NCBI GenBank assembly: GCA_043228905.1
Contig: JBHGNT010000022.1
Location: forward strand, 434,001-498,000
Reading direction: 5' to 3'
Length of the DNA stretch: 64,000 nucleotides
Origin: Azolla caroliniana
Taxonomy: Eukaryota; Polypodiophyta
The translations under genes and the position numbers were made by a program. The notes below the pieces were generated by a model. The model made no database searches and was not told the origin of the DNA. It worked only from the letters and a program-made list of their open reading frames with translations. The stretch's first letter is position 1; each line of letters begins with the position of its first letter. Positions 32,501 to 45,350 of this stretch are shown piece by piece.

Positions 32501-35500
32501 TTCTTTCATTTTGAATAACCAAAGGATACATGCATAGGGGACATTTTTTGTCACATAGGCTGGTTTTAGCATCTAGTAGACATAAAAAACACTTTCTTTC
32601 TTTCTTTCAATCTCAGAATTTTTTTACTAATGTACTCTATTCATATCTATTTTGGTTATTCACCAAGATGAGACAAATGTTTCAGATGTAATCTCTTCTT
32701 TTGTCTCATAGATCATTTTGGTCTTAAGAGATGCTAATATATCATCCTTTTGTTTTCTCTCGCTAACTTCAAGAAGTTATTCTACAGCAACTAAGGAAGG
32801 CTGCACTGGAGTTGGAAATGGTTGCTGTTCAAGGTGGTGGTGGGACTTCGGTCACATTGTTAAGCCTCATTGAAAGTTTATCCTGGTAAGATGAATGACA
32901 GTCAATGTTGCTCATATGCTGGTACGCCTATTTATAATGAATTTTAAAATGATTGCTTTGTGAGAGCAGTTCCATTTCTTTTCATTACTGGATTTTCTTT
33001 TTCATGCTTTTAATACTTTTGATTTGAGCTGCAACATCCATTTGTGTCTATTCTGTTTTTGAGAATCTATTGATGTTATAATTGTGTATATGATATGGTT
33101 GGCAGATTCAAATTGTTTCCCTTTATATGAACATGCGTTATATCTTGCTAGATAGTGTCATGGTTTCCCGATCTCATGATAAGATACAAAGAAAACTTAG
33201 TTTCACTGGTTGTGTTTAGGAGTTTACTCTTAGTCTTGAACTTATAATGACATGAGCAGGGCCAACACATTTCATGGTTAAGTCGATGATCATGTACATA
33301 TCACGAGGAGCACTTCTGTAGTTAATTAAGTGTAGGACGTGTGAATGCATCATGCAAGTGCTGAATCTAAAATATAAAACTTAAAGATTTCAAGAGCTTT
33401 AATAATCATGTAATGAGGAAGAAATATGCCAATTGAATTCCACACTTCATGAGACTCCGAGAAACCTTTTGAATGTGATAAGACTGTATGATGCAACTCA
33501 CAAATTTCTCTGATGTGGACTTTACATTCAATTGATCAAATTAGAGACAGGGTTTTTGCAGGTGCAGAATTTCTAGAGCATGTAGTAAATGAGGCAATTC
33601 CTCATAGACATATTCTTTGTGAAAATGGAATATCAGCAGGGGAGTTATCAGCTTATATTCTTACATTTCTTCACAACAAGATGTCCGAATTTTGTTTGCT
33701 TCAAGATGGAAAAGTATGTCAACACATTTTATGAAGGGAATATCTAGCTTGGAGAGTAAACATCACTATATTTGATTACACTATTGTTACGTACAGGAAG
33801 AGCCATATGGCACTCTAATTATGCTGTTTGCTGGCAGCTTACAACCATTGACAGAGTTGCTGAACTCATGGTTACTTGAAGGTGTTCTTGATGATCCTTT
33901 TGGCGAGGTTCATTTTTTAATTGAAGCTGAATCTATTATAGAAGGGAAAAACTCCGAAGCACCCTTGTTTTTCTCAATTTCCTCAAATGCTCCCAAGTTT
34001 TCCTTTTTCTTTCTCCCTTCCAGGAGTTTACAACGGCAATTGGGGAAATAACAAAAACTTAAGGACATTTGGGGAAATAAAGAAAACTTCAGTGTATTTC
34101 AGTTTTTTCCTGTACAGAAAATAATTTAAGCTCGTCTCCCTCCCGTTGGTCTGTTCTTCATTGATTTTTTGGAAATATTTTACTGTTTCAGCTGTTTTTC
34201 TATAAGAATAAATCTGTTGCAATAGAAGATGCAACATTCTGGCAGCAGGGTTTCTATATGCGCGATTTTAATCCAAGAAAACAGATGGGAGATAGACCAG
34301 AAAGAGTAACTGATGGTGGAGATATTCCATCAACAACCATCTTGGATGGACTTATCATAGATTCTCAAAATTTGTCATCTACTATGGTACATTTAGAGAA
34401 TGCAAATCTTGTGGAATTTACAGATCTACAGAATAAACTTGCATGTCCTAATTTTCTTCAACATATTGCCAAATCAATAGTATCTGCTGGAAAGTCACTT
34501 CAACTTTTGCAGCATGTCCATCATGAGATTGCAACTGATGTTAGCGATAAACTATCATTGGATGCCTCATATGTTTTGCCTTTAACGAGTACTTATCGTT
34601 CTTCATATCAGTCATCTTCTAAACAGCAGAAGAGTGGTTTAGGACAGGAAAGAATATATTCTTCCATAGCCGAGGCTTCTTATAACAGTAGTTTGTTTGG
34701 AACTTTATGGCATCAGTGGAGTACACATGTTTGTAAAGATGTACAGGCAACACCAGTAATCTCAAGTAATAATGATGCTGATATATTGACGATAGCTATT
34801 GAAGAGAAAAAATCACCTCCTTTTTGCCATTCTCCCATATTAATGGATCCAACGTATGACAAAGATATTTTGTCCCTAAATCGATCTATTATACTTCCCC
34901 CTCTGAATGATGAAGATGTTCATAAAGCTATTCTCCTGCATGCAAAATCTGGTGATGATGATTGTTCAGGGGACGACATTCCGATTCTAGACACAGAAAA
35001 TATTAGTGAATTGCATGGCAAAATCAGGCTTCTAAAAGGTACCGATTATGCTGACGGCTCTGCTTGTGGAAGTCTGACTGTAGAGCTTGCAAAGATAGAT
35101 TTCAAAGCAATGGAACAGCTGTTTCCTTTTCCAACAGCTTTACCATCTTTCAGGGTATCTTCACTTTTCTCTTTACTTTTGGAAATAATATAGCAATTTT
35201 GGATTAAGAGTTGAATTTTGGAAAACAATGGTATGAGTTTTTCCCCTTTACCTTTTTGAATATTTGGAAAATAAATGTAGGAGGGATGGAATATGTTTAG
35301 CTCGGATCCACTGAAGCAGCAGAATAAATTTGCTACAATGCTGGGCAATTCTCTAAAACAGGCTGAGTTGAGAGTGGCACCGCTGCCCCAAATACTTGTG
35401 CAAGAATGTTTAATCAACTCTATCCAAAAACAAGTAAAATTTGACTCTTGCTCTATGTATGTGGATTCTTAAAAAGTTGGAAAGTTTGTTACAAAACGGT

Positions 35501-38500
35501 CTAGTTTAGTTTATCCAATAAGTTTTTATACCGATATTATCTTCTGTATTTATTTGTTGGAGGAAAGTTAATAGTGATTTATTTAAGAACCAGATTAAAT
35601 GCAAAAGTAAACTCAATAAGAAATACCAGCTCTAAGTTTTATTTTTACTAAATTTGTATTTTTTATCTCAATAGGTAGACAATGTTGGTAAACAAGTGCT
35701 TAACCGACTAATGGGTGAATGGAGGCTTATGGAAGAACTGTTTATCTTACGAGCAGTTTATTTGGTTGGGTCTGGTATGATGTTTATTCTTTATGCAGTC
35801 AAGAAAACTAGCTAATGATGTATGAATATAATTTGTCCGTCATCTCTATTATTTAGGTGATTTGCTACAGCAGTTTTCATCGGTGCTCTTCAATAAGCTC
35901 GATCGTGGAGAACCATGGGATGACTTCTATGAGCTGAACACCATGTTACAGGTAACTATTAAAAAGCTCTAATTTCAGTGTGATTCTTCATAGAAATGGT
36001 TTTTGAGATATTGTAGGACACTGGCTTCTCCAGGAATCTGTGCGAAGCTCAGCAGATGGTTTGCTTCTACCAGCCTTGGATTCTTTGGTAGTTACCGTGC
36101 AAACACGCTCAAGCAATGTAGCAGAGCAAACATCAGGATCATCGCCTATTCATTTACCTGGTCGCAACTTGACATTCGGCATTGACACTTTGGATAATCT
36201 ATTTTTTGTTTATAAGGCAAGATCCTTCACGGCATTGCTGTATTTTGAGCTTACAGTTATTAGTAAGTCTTGATTTGAGACTCCTATCCATGCTTTACTT
36301 TTCTTCAGGATGAAGACCTTCATAAAATAGAATCCTCGTTTCTTTATAATTTTTGTGGTCTGAACCGTGTGTGCTAGTGGATTTGGAGAGGATGTCCTGG
36401 GCATTAGCAAATAATTTTCTCTCTCAAGCTTCTAGCCTGTAAGTCTTCTCTAGGATCTAAGTTATAACTAGATGACTTGGTTGGTCCTGTAAATTGAAGA
36501 TTGAAGTTTGAAGAGCTGATGCTCAGGGAGAAGATAATTCTATAGCATGTATGAGGAATTTCTACTCAAGATGCCATAAACGAATTTGTACAGAATTTCC
36601 ATAATGTTTTCCGTATTTTAATCCATCCTATCAGTAATTCCTGCCACATAATCATACTGGATTTTGTGACAATTGATGAAATTCCCTTCATTACTGGGTA
36701 AGCTAATTTATAGTTACGGTTGATAATGAAATTAACTGCAACATCTAGATCTTCTACGTACATGGATGATTATCAGAATTCTGTTTGGCCAGAGGGATTA
36801 CGAAACGTGTCAGGTGAGGCCTCAAAGTTATGTGAAGCCTCACAAGGTTGGTTGTCTCAGAATGATGTGAATTTCTCAGCATTTGTTTCGTTCCATGGCC
36901 AATAGGACTACTTTTTGTGCGAATTCAAATCTATTTTACTGTGATGGAGTTTGAAGTTCGAGGATGTCGAAGCTCCTATGGTGTCATGCTACTCGTATAT
37001 ATATGAGTCTTCTATTGAATTCTACAGTAAATGATGTGAACTCAGCATTTGTTTCTTTTCATTGTCAATGAGACTACTTTTTGTATGAATTCAAATATTT
37101 TTATCTGTGATGGAGTTTGAAGTCCGATGATGTTGAAGTCCCTATGGTGTCATGCTAGTTGTATATATAGGAGTGTTCTAATGTGGGAATACAGGCTAAC
37201 GGTCTAATTGCATAACCCATGAAAGATTAGGATGATTAAAATTCATGTACTGCTGGAACTGCAGGTTGCCTGGCCTCTAGAGCTCATTATTGACAAAAGT
37301 GCAATCAAGAAATATAATCAGGTTAGACTATATTATTCATTCAGTTCTTCGCAAGTAGGTCTATAATGTTGAAGTGCTATATTTCCACCGGCCACACCAC
37401 TTTTGGTTTGTAGGTGATGGCGTTTTTGTTCAAAGTAAAGCGTGCTAAATTCGCTCTTGATAAAGCTTGTAGGTGGATGTGGAAGGTGAGAAACTCTCTG
37501 TCTAAACAAATGGTATTTTGCATTTAATGAAAGTGTACCTGGGATGTTGATAGTTTACCATCCTGCTACCTTCTATATTGGCCTGAGTAGATTTGAATTC
37601 TTGAACTCATTTCAAGTTCTTGACAAGGAGTCATTATAGAAATCACTTCATGCATATTTTAATCACATTCAAAACTTAAAATTCTTCTGGTCAAACGGTT
37701 GCAGGATGGGGGAGGAGATGCTATCTATTTGAAGCAGCAGCTTTTGCTTCAACAAAAACTGATGCATTTTGTGAATACTCTGCATCAGTATATTATGGAT
37801 CGGGTATACCTATTGGGAATTGAAACTCAGTAAAAAGATTTTAGGTGTTGAAATGTTTTGATAATCAAATTTCCATTTTATGGCAGGTTTTATACAGTGC
37901 TTGGGTGGAGCTTTGTGAAGGGATGGCAGCTGCATGCTCCCTGGATGAAGTAATAGCTTGCCATGATGCGTATCTAATCTCAATACAAAGGCAATGCTTA
38001 GTTGCACCGGATAAATTGGTATGATATTGATGATTGTTTGAGACCTATGTGGTAGATGCTTATCCATTGAAAGAGTTCTACTCAAGGAATGAGAAAATAT
38101 TGAGTTAAAATAAGAGCAGATTACTTTAGTTTTAGGTATGGTATGTGTAATATATTATGACTGTTTAAGACCTAGTTCTCCATTGGAAATGTGCTTTTCA
38201 ACTAATGAATAAGGGCAAATAAAGTTTGTTAAGTTATATTAGAGATAGGAAAAGGTTTATTATACAAGTTATACTTACGTGTGTGTCCTGTAAATGATAT
38301 ATCTAATAAACTAATGCCGTGAATAATCTGAATCAACACTACCTAATGTTGGAAAATAAGGAAACCATTGTTTTTTTGAAAGATGGGATTCTACATATAA
38401 TATAGCAATCTCTCTTTGCTGCAGTGGGCTCTTATTTCAAGCAGAGTTAAGACAATTCTCAGTTTAGCACTAGATTTTTACTCCATTCAGCGGACATTAT

Positions 38501-38886
38501 GTGGTGGTGGTGCTGCTCCAGCGATCAAAGGAAGATGCCAATTGGAAATTGAACGCGTAGGTCGGCAATTTGACGAATGCATTGCCTTTTTACTGCGGGT
38601 AAATTGAAATAAAGTTTTTCAATGTTGTCTGGTGTAGTAACGAGTCCTAATAATCATGAAGATTTTATTTGTTATGGAAATTATTGGTTAATGTTTAAAG
38701 ATATGAATGGGCCAGGTGCTTTCTTTCAAATTGAATGTTGGGCATTTCCCACATTTAGCAGAGCTAGTTACGAGGATAAACTACAATTTCTACTATGTAT
38801 CGGAAACTGGACACCTTTTAACTCCTCTTCCTGAAGTAAGCAGTAGGACCCGTCTTCAGCAAGCACATCTCAGTACACATGGCTAA
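29595..38886 (+). CDS. GCP5: Gamma-tubulin complex component 5 (GCP5), complete, 17 exons
   Basis: GCP5 is a Spc97/Spc98-family subunit of the gamma-tubulin ring complex, which nucleates microtubules. My exons are 29595-29607, 29830-29945, 31813-32097, 32788-32885, 33551-33713, 33797-33907, 34192-35154, 35281-35433, 35675-35774, 35857-35951, 36034-36216, 37265-37321, 37414-37485, 37705-37803, 37887-38018, 38425-38598 and 38716-38886: 994 residues, every phase consistent. That is close to the plant GCP5 length as I recall it. The N-terminal half has LHLSHLSQSSLKRLLA, WLLEGVLDDPFGE and LFFYKNKSVAIEDATFW. The C-terminal half has ILVQECLINSIQKQ, LNRLMGEWRLMEELFILRA, GDLLQQFSSVLFNKLDRGE, VAWPLELIIDKSAIKKYNQ, FLFKVKRAKFALDKACRW and LNVGHFPHLAELVTRINYN. 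Exon 1 codes only MACK plus one base. Intron 11 starts with GC. Exon 5 could start at another AG, but only 33551 keeps frame. No disabling change seen. Confidence 0.93.
30700..31560 (-). pseudogene. LINE fragment (RT C-terminal region) antisense in GCP5 intron 2
   Basis: The minus strand reads QLGVKSSTSYSITLFETG, then QPIEVLAMQRVYMCITKVKN (31520-31400), the type of segment found after the RT domain of non-LTR elements. A broken C-terminal finger follows near 30950-30880: ICNENLVEDE, a stop, then HLLVACSSY, matching the C..C..EDE..H..C pattern seen at 44640-44720. Ends and poly(A) were not identified. It lies inside the 1.87-kb intron 2. Confidence 0.5.
36217..37264 (+). other. GCP5 intron 11 with a GC donor
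   Basis: The donor reads TATAAG|GCAAGA at 36216/36217 and the acceptor CTGCAG|GTTGCC at 37264/37265. Joining them gives VYK-VAWPLEL in frame, as the family requires. No GT near the join keeps the frame and the conserved residues. AG|GCAAG is the consensus of the minor GC-AG class. This is one of the longer introns of the gene. Confidence 0.8.
36863..37175. repeat. Tandem duplication of about 170 bp in GCP5 intron 11
   Basis: atgatgtgaatttctcagca at 36863 recurs in diverged form at 37033. The following ggagtttgaagt..gatgt..gaag and tatggtgtcatgcta blocks are in the same order. Both copies are non-coding. Confidence 0.8.
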
Positions 38887-39118
38887 TAGTAGTATAAATA
38901 TGTTGTAAAATCAAGAATGAACCATTTTCTTCTCAAAATCCTCAACAAAATGGTTAATATGCCAAAATCAGCCCACCTATATGAGAAGTAAGCACATCTC
39001 AGCACACATGGCTAAGAGTAGTATAAAGATGTGTAAAATCAAGAATGAACCATTCTCTTCTCAAAATCCACTACAAAATGGCTAATATGCCAAATTCAGC
39101 CTATCCATGAGAATGTAA
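38861..39118. repeat. 129-bp tandem duplication overlapping the GCP5 stop codon
   Basis: aagcacatctcagtacacat at 38861 recurs at 38990 (aagcacatctcagcacacat), with about 90 percent identity by eye over the unit. The first copy contains the last codons and the TAA (38884-38886) of GCP5, so the second is a non-coding echo in the 3' UTR region. Confidence 0.88.
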
Positions 39119-42100
39119 CTTACATGCTTTCTAATTGATGTGCACAAGGGCGAGGCATATAGATCTAAAACATAAAACCCAAGCTGAAACTGCAACTTAC
39201 AGATTTAAAAAGCTACACACTATCAACTGGTATAGCTGTTGTAGCAACTTTTTGGCCTCAACTATAAATGTTCTGACTGGGCAAATATGCTTCATATCTT
39301 GGTGATGCCACACTAATGCTTATATATCAGTCATTTTTTGTATGCATATAAAAATCAATATTTGCCTGGTATTTGAGGTACCTCTTAATTTTTTTGGTCA
39401 CTCTTTTTGTTGCATATGTTTTTTGTATTTTGCATTTCATATTCAAATGTTGCATTGTAATTGTAGAATTGTATCTTGCTTTATAAATAACTGAGATGGC
39501 AAGATTGTGTGCTATTTATCACGTGGACACAAAATTGCCATACGCTTGAATAGTGAAGCCCCAAATTAAAATCTTGGTTGGGAAATCCGTGTCATAATGG
39601 AAACATTTAATCTTGAGTTGAGATGAGCTAGAGATGACCTAATTTTTTGAACTTCATTTTCAAAGTTTACTATGAATCATATTGTGGGAAAAACTTCAAG
39701 TTGCAACTGCCATTGTTGGGTACGTTTTCAATGTTTATTATTAATCATATTGTAGTATATGACTTCCAATTATTTCTATTTCCTCTCTTCTTGCTGTTGG
39801 ATTGGAAGTTATTCTTCTATGATCTATCTTCTTGTTCAAACTATCCATGGATTAAGGCTTTTGTGTGTGAATCTCCCTGCTTAGTATGACTGAAATGGCA
39901 AGAGGTTTGCTGATTAAAGTCAAATGGAAACACACATCAAAGTGAGCATATAAACAACTTACCTCTAACGTTTGATACAAGCAACCTCTCTTAAGTGTGT
40001 ATATGCATGTGTTTATTCGTATAAATTTTAGGTGCCATGTAGTCATATTAGAATGAATGACCATCTGTCTTCATAGGGTTAGGTAATCAAAAAGTTTGTG
40101 TGCTTCTAAAAGCAGTACATAATGGTACTAAGCTCCCTTTAAATGGATTTGTTTGAGGGTATTAAGAATCAATAACATCATCTGCTAGTAAATAATCGTG
40201 ATTATTTTCAGTTGCAGCTAAACCATAATATTAAGAATTCAATAAAGTTAGTTGGAGAAACATACATTCTACAATGATATGTTTGACCATGTACATTACC
40301 TTTTGATATGTAAGTTTGTAATAACCCATGATATTATTAAGAATCCAACTATTCAGTTTGGGAAACATAAGTTCTACAATAATATGTTGGAGCATGCACA
40401 TTACCTTCTGATATCTAAGCTTGCAAATTTCATAGCAATCCCATACATAAACACCACTTGACTGTTATGCATGGCCTCCTAGTTCATATTTAAGGAAATC
40501 CATATCTTAGCAATTTAAATGGGGAATTCTATGTTTCTTAGCAATTTAAAGGGTTCAAGGATCATATTGTAGTTAACTAATGAGTAAAACACAATAGGCA
40601 ATCCACAACTTTTGCAAATTGATGAGGTATCTTTGCTTAATTATATAAGATTCACATATGCATTTTGATCGTATGAAAGATTAGAGTCATATTCCGTAAC
40701 ACAATAACTAAACCAAACAAAAGATGGCTGATTGGGTCAACTTAACTCGAAATATTGGTAGCAAATGGTGCAACTTAATAAAACTTTAATATAAAGTGCT
40801 TGCACCCATAGATTGTTTTGAACACACATTCATGAAGTTGTCAAGTGAACAAGTTTGATATACCATAGTACCATTGTAGAACTTCATAAAGAAGATAACA
40901 TAACCATTTAACCACTTGTCGACCGAAGTTAATTCTAAGCCAAGAAATATTTTTTGTCAACTATGTGTTTGCCTACGAAGGATTAGACTACGTAATTTGC
41001 CAAATCCAAGCCTTCCAAAACTCCTCTTAAGCATTAGAATAGACTGAATCAAATAATAGCACAATTTCTCCCATTGTGTTGTGATGGTAGTGGATTATGT
41101 TGATGTCAATTATACAATAAGAACTTTTGGTCTTCAATGTTGCCCCAAACTATGGTTAATAGTAATAGCATAAAATGCCTTAATGCATTCTTGTTTAATG
41201 GATCCATGAATAGGATCTCTTTCTCCTTTAAGAGCTACCAATCCATTAGAAGCACAATTGACTACTATTTAAAGTACCCAATGTGATTCATGGCACATGC
41301 AACATGGGTATCAATACCAAATTCTAATTGGGTGGGACAAGTCAGAGTATATCAACCACTTTATTGTTGTGTACCAATTGGACCCACAATGAATTTATGA
41401 TCCTAATCCTAAACTAGCTTGATATGGATCTACACATTTAGTGGATGATTTTATGTACCCTTTCAAAAAAAGGAGAAGCCATATGAGGATATACAATACT
41501 TATAAAGTGTCATACCCTTTTGCAATCTTTGCCTTAATCCTCTTCATCTAATTCTCTTTTGGTGAATCATACTTCTCCAATTGAGATCCTTAAAACTCTT
41601 GAACGAAGTCATCACCCATCATGGTTTAGTCAATTGCCACTTTGTACAAACTAGCCAATTGCCTCATTGAGAGATTTTGATTTCTCTAGAAAAGTGAGAA
41701 GAAGATCCGTAATACAAATACATAGCCCATCTCGAAAATGTTCCATTAATGCTTATTCATCTGGGCAAGGAATATCCCAAGCAAGAAGGCGGGATCTTGA
41801 AAATGTTCCATTAATGCTTATTCATCTGGGCAAGGAATATCCCAAGCAAGAAGGCGGGATTTTGTACCATACGTTAAAAGCTAGTCAAGCCTATCTTGTC
41901 GAAGCCTTCTGACTTCTATTGATAGTTGTTCTCATGCAATCTGTGTCTCCAAATCATGATGTAAGTTCTTTAATGGAATCTTCAAATAATTTAACAATGG
42001 AGACCCTTTTTCTACCAATTGTGCAAACCACACAATAGTGTGCCTTTAACCCAACTCAAGATGTATCAGTGGGGTAATGAATGAATTGCACCTAGATTAC

Positions 42101-43221
42101 CAATCGTACCTCATTCAAACTTTTCAAAAACTTGCATTCCCACTCATTGTTGCACAACAGTTGTGGCTAATTGCAATTGTCTAACCCATTCTATCCATTC
42201 TTCATGTTGTTGTCGCATCTCCATAGTGATGTGTCGCAAATCACATAGCAAGCATTAATTCTCTTGTTCAAGTGTCATGAACTTGATTTTTACACATTCG
42301 AGCTCCAAGGGGACAATATGAGTTCTTCTTGTGTAACAACGACCATGATATTAGAGGAAAACTATAGTTTAAATTGTCACAAGTAGAAAAAGAAAGAGAT
42401 AATGAAGGAATGAGATAGATTGAGAGTGTTGAAGAGATAGAGAATTGAAAAGGTAATGTAGGTAGAGTAACTTTATTAAGAGTAAAAAGGTAATTAGAGC
42501 TAGATACGCCTCAAGGGTGGAAGATTGAATGTTTCAACTTGATCGAGAATATCAATAAAATGCACGAAGGTCAATTGGTGCACATATGTAAGCCGGGAAT
42601 TCCGGCAAGCCACATGCCCTCACATGAGTTAGCATGTATAAATGATTTAGGGTTTTAATCATAATGATAAATTTATGAAGTAATAACATGAATGGCTAAA
42701 TGGTTTGAACTTAGTGTGTGCTCCATGAGGTCATGTGATGGTGTTATGGTAACTGGATTAGGGGGGATATTGGTACCTCCCAATCAACATCGAAAATGTT
42801 TTCATACATCAATTGAGTTTCTATGTTGTGGCAAAGCAAAAGATAAACCTTAGCAACACTATCAAGTACAAAAAGCCAAATATGTTGCAACAACTTCAAC
42901 CACTAGAGGAAATTAGACAAAAACAATAATTGAAGAACTATTTATCTTTGATTTGTCAAACACGAAGAAATTTTGTGATAACCAATTGTGAGTCAAGTTT
43001 AATGAAAATCTGAAGATTATAGAACAAAATAAACATAGTCTAGCTCATTGCCATTTTATACAAGGCCTCAAATAAGATAAAGAAATTACAATGCATTATC
43101 CCATTAACAAAAATGTGGGTGAACCTCCTCATCAAACCGTTTCCACACAAAAAACATTTTAATTGTTGGAATAGATTTCAATTCAATCGAGCAAAGCATA
43201 AAAAGTAGATTGTTCGCCTTA
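39119..43221. other. Gene-free AT-rich interval
   Basis: No gene that I can support. Minus-strand scraps such as LVALKGERDPIHGSIKQECI (about 41260-41200) look coding-like but are surrounded by stops and belong to no family I recognise. The GCP5 3' UTR and polyadenylation site must lie near the left end. Confidence 0.5.
41735..41860. repeat. 63-bp tandem duplication
   Basis: gaaaatgttccattaatgct.. at about 41735 is followed immediately by a nearly perfect second copy from about 41798. Non-coding. Confidence 0.88.
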
Positions 43222-43574
43222 GATGGGACCATAGATTGACGCATGCGTGATATTCACAATATTCGAGAATACAAAATGGCCCTAAGAATATTATAAAACC
43301 ATTCATTTTGCAAAATAAATATACAAAAAATTATTTAATTAATTTTCTTTACAGGAAAAAAAATTAATTCACTAAAAAAAGAACAATCATTCATTAATAG
43401 ATTATAAAAATATGGTTAGTATTAACTCTCCTTTAAAGAACACTTCGTGCACTTCTCTAAGTTAGTTTTTTGTTTTTTTTCCAAAATAAAACTCCTTCCA
43501 TTAGTTATAAAATTTTACAGATGAGATTAGTATATACAAATCCCTGTAGGGACACGATAGGTCCATCTTATGTA

Positions 43575-44133
43575 GATGCCCATTGACTCAATAAAGGGGG
43601 AGGACGACCATTGTTGGATGAAGGCTAATCGTTGTCTTTCAACTCCATCAGAGTCACCATTGAGGCCATCATATTGGCTCTTTAGAGTGGCTACCACTTC
43701 ACTCTATATCTCTTGCATTAACACTATTGGTTGCACGGTTTGGTTGGAGAAGACCTGTCTACACCGTTGTTTCCAGAGAATCCAAAGAGTTATTGGGTTG
43801 ACCAATTCTAACACAACTTGAGATTTGGCATTGATAGGAGTTGAGTGGACATTGTCGATGGTGGAGAAAAAAACCTCTTGTGCTTTTATAACCAAAGTCA
43901 TCCCCTCTTCCTGATTCTCATATTTGTCAATTGAGGCTTGCCATGATAGCCAACATACATTCCCCCACTTGATTGAACCTTGCACCTTGCATAATTGCAA
44001 TAAGCGGCCAACCCCCCGCCATATTCGATGGGACTCTGGGCAGTCCCATAGAGCGTGTCGTATTGATTCTACTACAGTTGGACACGCTACACAATTAGGA
44101 GAGCTGAGGTTCCCACGCTGCCATGCACCAACC
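43575..44133 (-). pseudogene. LINE remnant: RT-associated zinc finger region
   Basis: The minus strand gives a C..C..H..C finger of the zf-RVT type, LSSPNCVACPTVVESIRHAL then WDCPESHRIWRG (44110-44030). An open frame follows (44000-43704) with ITLWILWKQRCRQVFSNQ, which resembles the region between the finger and RNase H of plant LINEs. No RT core, endonuclease or tail was found. It lies inside the hAT-like element. Confidence 0.6.
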
Positions 44134-44718
44134 GGTAGTGACTTATGTATTAACAGCCATTACACAACCAAAATATCTAGATACATTCTTATCAAATGCA
44201 CTAAGGGTGGCCATTGGGAAACTTAGGATATCATCTCTAAGTTAGTTTTATTACACAACCAAAATATCTAGATACATTCTTATCAAATGCACTAAGGGTG
44301 GCCATTGGGAAACTTAGGATATCATCTCTAAGTTAGTTTTATTACACAACCAAAATATCTAGATATATTCTTATCAAATGCACTAAGGGTGGCCATTGGG
44401 AAACTTAGGATATCATCTCTAAGTTAAGGTTTTATTACACAACCAAAATATCTAGATACATTCTTATCAAATGCACTAAGGGTGGGTGGCCATTGGGAAA
44501 CTTAGGATATCATCTCTAAGTTAGGTTTTATTACACAACCAAAATATCTAGATACATTCTTATCAAATGCACTAAGGGTGGCCATTGGGAAACTTAGGAT
44601 ATCATCTCACCAACTTGAGATTGAGAATGATCGTGCTAATGGAGTCCCTAGAGAGGAAAGACTATGTAGGTTATCTCACATAGAGATAGAGGATGAATAT
44701 CACTTTACATGCAAATGT
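44134..44718 (+). pseudogene. LINE-type C-terminal fragment, upstream part (expanded by tandem repeats)
   Basis: The plus strand reads YTTKISRYILIKCTKGGHWE then, after the array, ISSHQLEIENDRANGVPREE and RLCRLSHIEIEDEYHFTCKC. This is a C..C..H..C finger in which the second Cys is Ser. It stops at the target site of copia H and continues at 50098 (TYAKIRAKYQDIRG). Without H and the extra repeats the frame is open across the join. Confidence 0.6.
44158..44609. repeat. Tandem array, 5 copies of a 91-97-bp unit
   Basis: The unit attacacaaccaaaatatct..gggaaacttaggatatcatc repeats with acttaggat at 44221, 44312, 44403, 44500 and 44592. The spacing is 91, 91, 97 and 92, the 97 reflecting small insertions. 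The copies are nearly identical. They lie inside the LINE-type ORF and amplify part of it out of frame. Confidence 0.92.
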
Positions 44719-44723
44719 CCAAC

Positions 44724-45194
44724 TGTTGAGAATCAAGCTCAACATAGTGCACCGTGTGAACACACCTTTTGAGAATCTATGATTAGTCAAAGGTCAAGAG
44801 TCACACCACTACTCTCTACACATTAACTATGTGTCATAGAATCATATTTTATGACACATAACTAATGAGTTACATATTCCCCATGACTATGAGTCTTCAC
44901 ATTCCCCAAGAGAGTGTTATAGAATCATATTTTATGACACGTAACTAATGAGTTAATAACGAGAGAGGGTGACTATATATAAAGCACCCTCCTCATACTT
45001 CATATTAAGTCGGTTGTGACTCCTTGTAATGCTACATTTTGTATTTCCTATTCTACTTGTGAATATACACCTTCTTCTTGAGTATTCCTTGTTCTATCTA
45101 TCTTGTGTTCTCTATTCTCTCCTCTAATTCCTCTCACACATACACATAACACACACATCTTCCGCTACACAAGAATCATACCCAATTCTTTACA
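44724..45194 (+). repeat. 5' LTR of copia H
   Basis: 471 bp. A TATA box (tatatataaagc, about 44972-44983) is followed by a pyrimidine-rich leader. Compared with the 3' LTR it carries an extra, partly duplicated stretch (tatagaatcatattttatgacacg, about 44917-44942) in place of the 3' LTR's tggttgtagtagttag. Confidence 0.95.
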
Positions 45195-45208
45195 TGGTAT
45201 CAGAGCGG
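45195..45208 (+). other. Primer-binding site of copia H
   Basis: TGGTATCAGAGCGG immediately follows the LTR end and is a perfect initiator-Met tRNA match. Confidence 0.97.
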
Positions 45209-45350
45209 TTTGGTAGCTCGATCTAGCTCATCCGCGTGTGTTGTGTTCTACGCCGACGTTCGAGAAGAACCGGTCCATCGCTATCGTAGTGCGACTACAT
45301 AGCTCGTGTTCGAAAGAGGAGGAAAAGAAGAAAGAAAGCTTCATCAACAT

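Noticed and set aside
33821-34051. Extension of GCP5 exon 6 past 33907
   Set aside because: The frame stays open, but the family sequence and phase require the jump from DDPFGE to LFFYKNKSV at 34192; the extension has no conserved residues.
39647-39889. 80-codon plus-strand open frame in the gene-free interval
   Set aside because: Low-complexity hydrophobic composition, no motif, no splice context.
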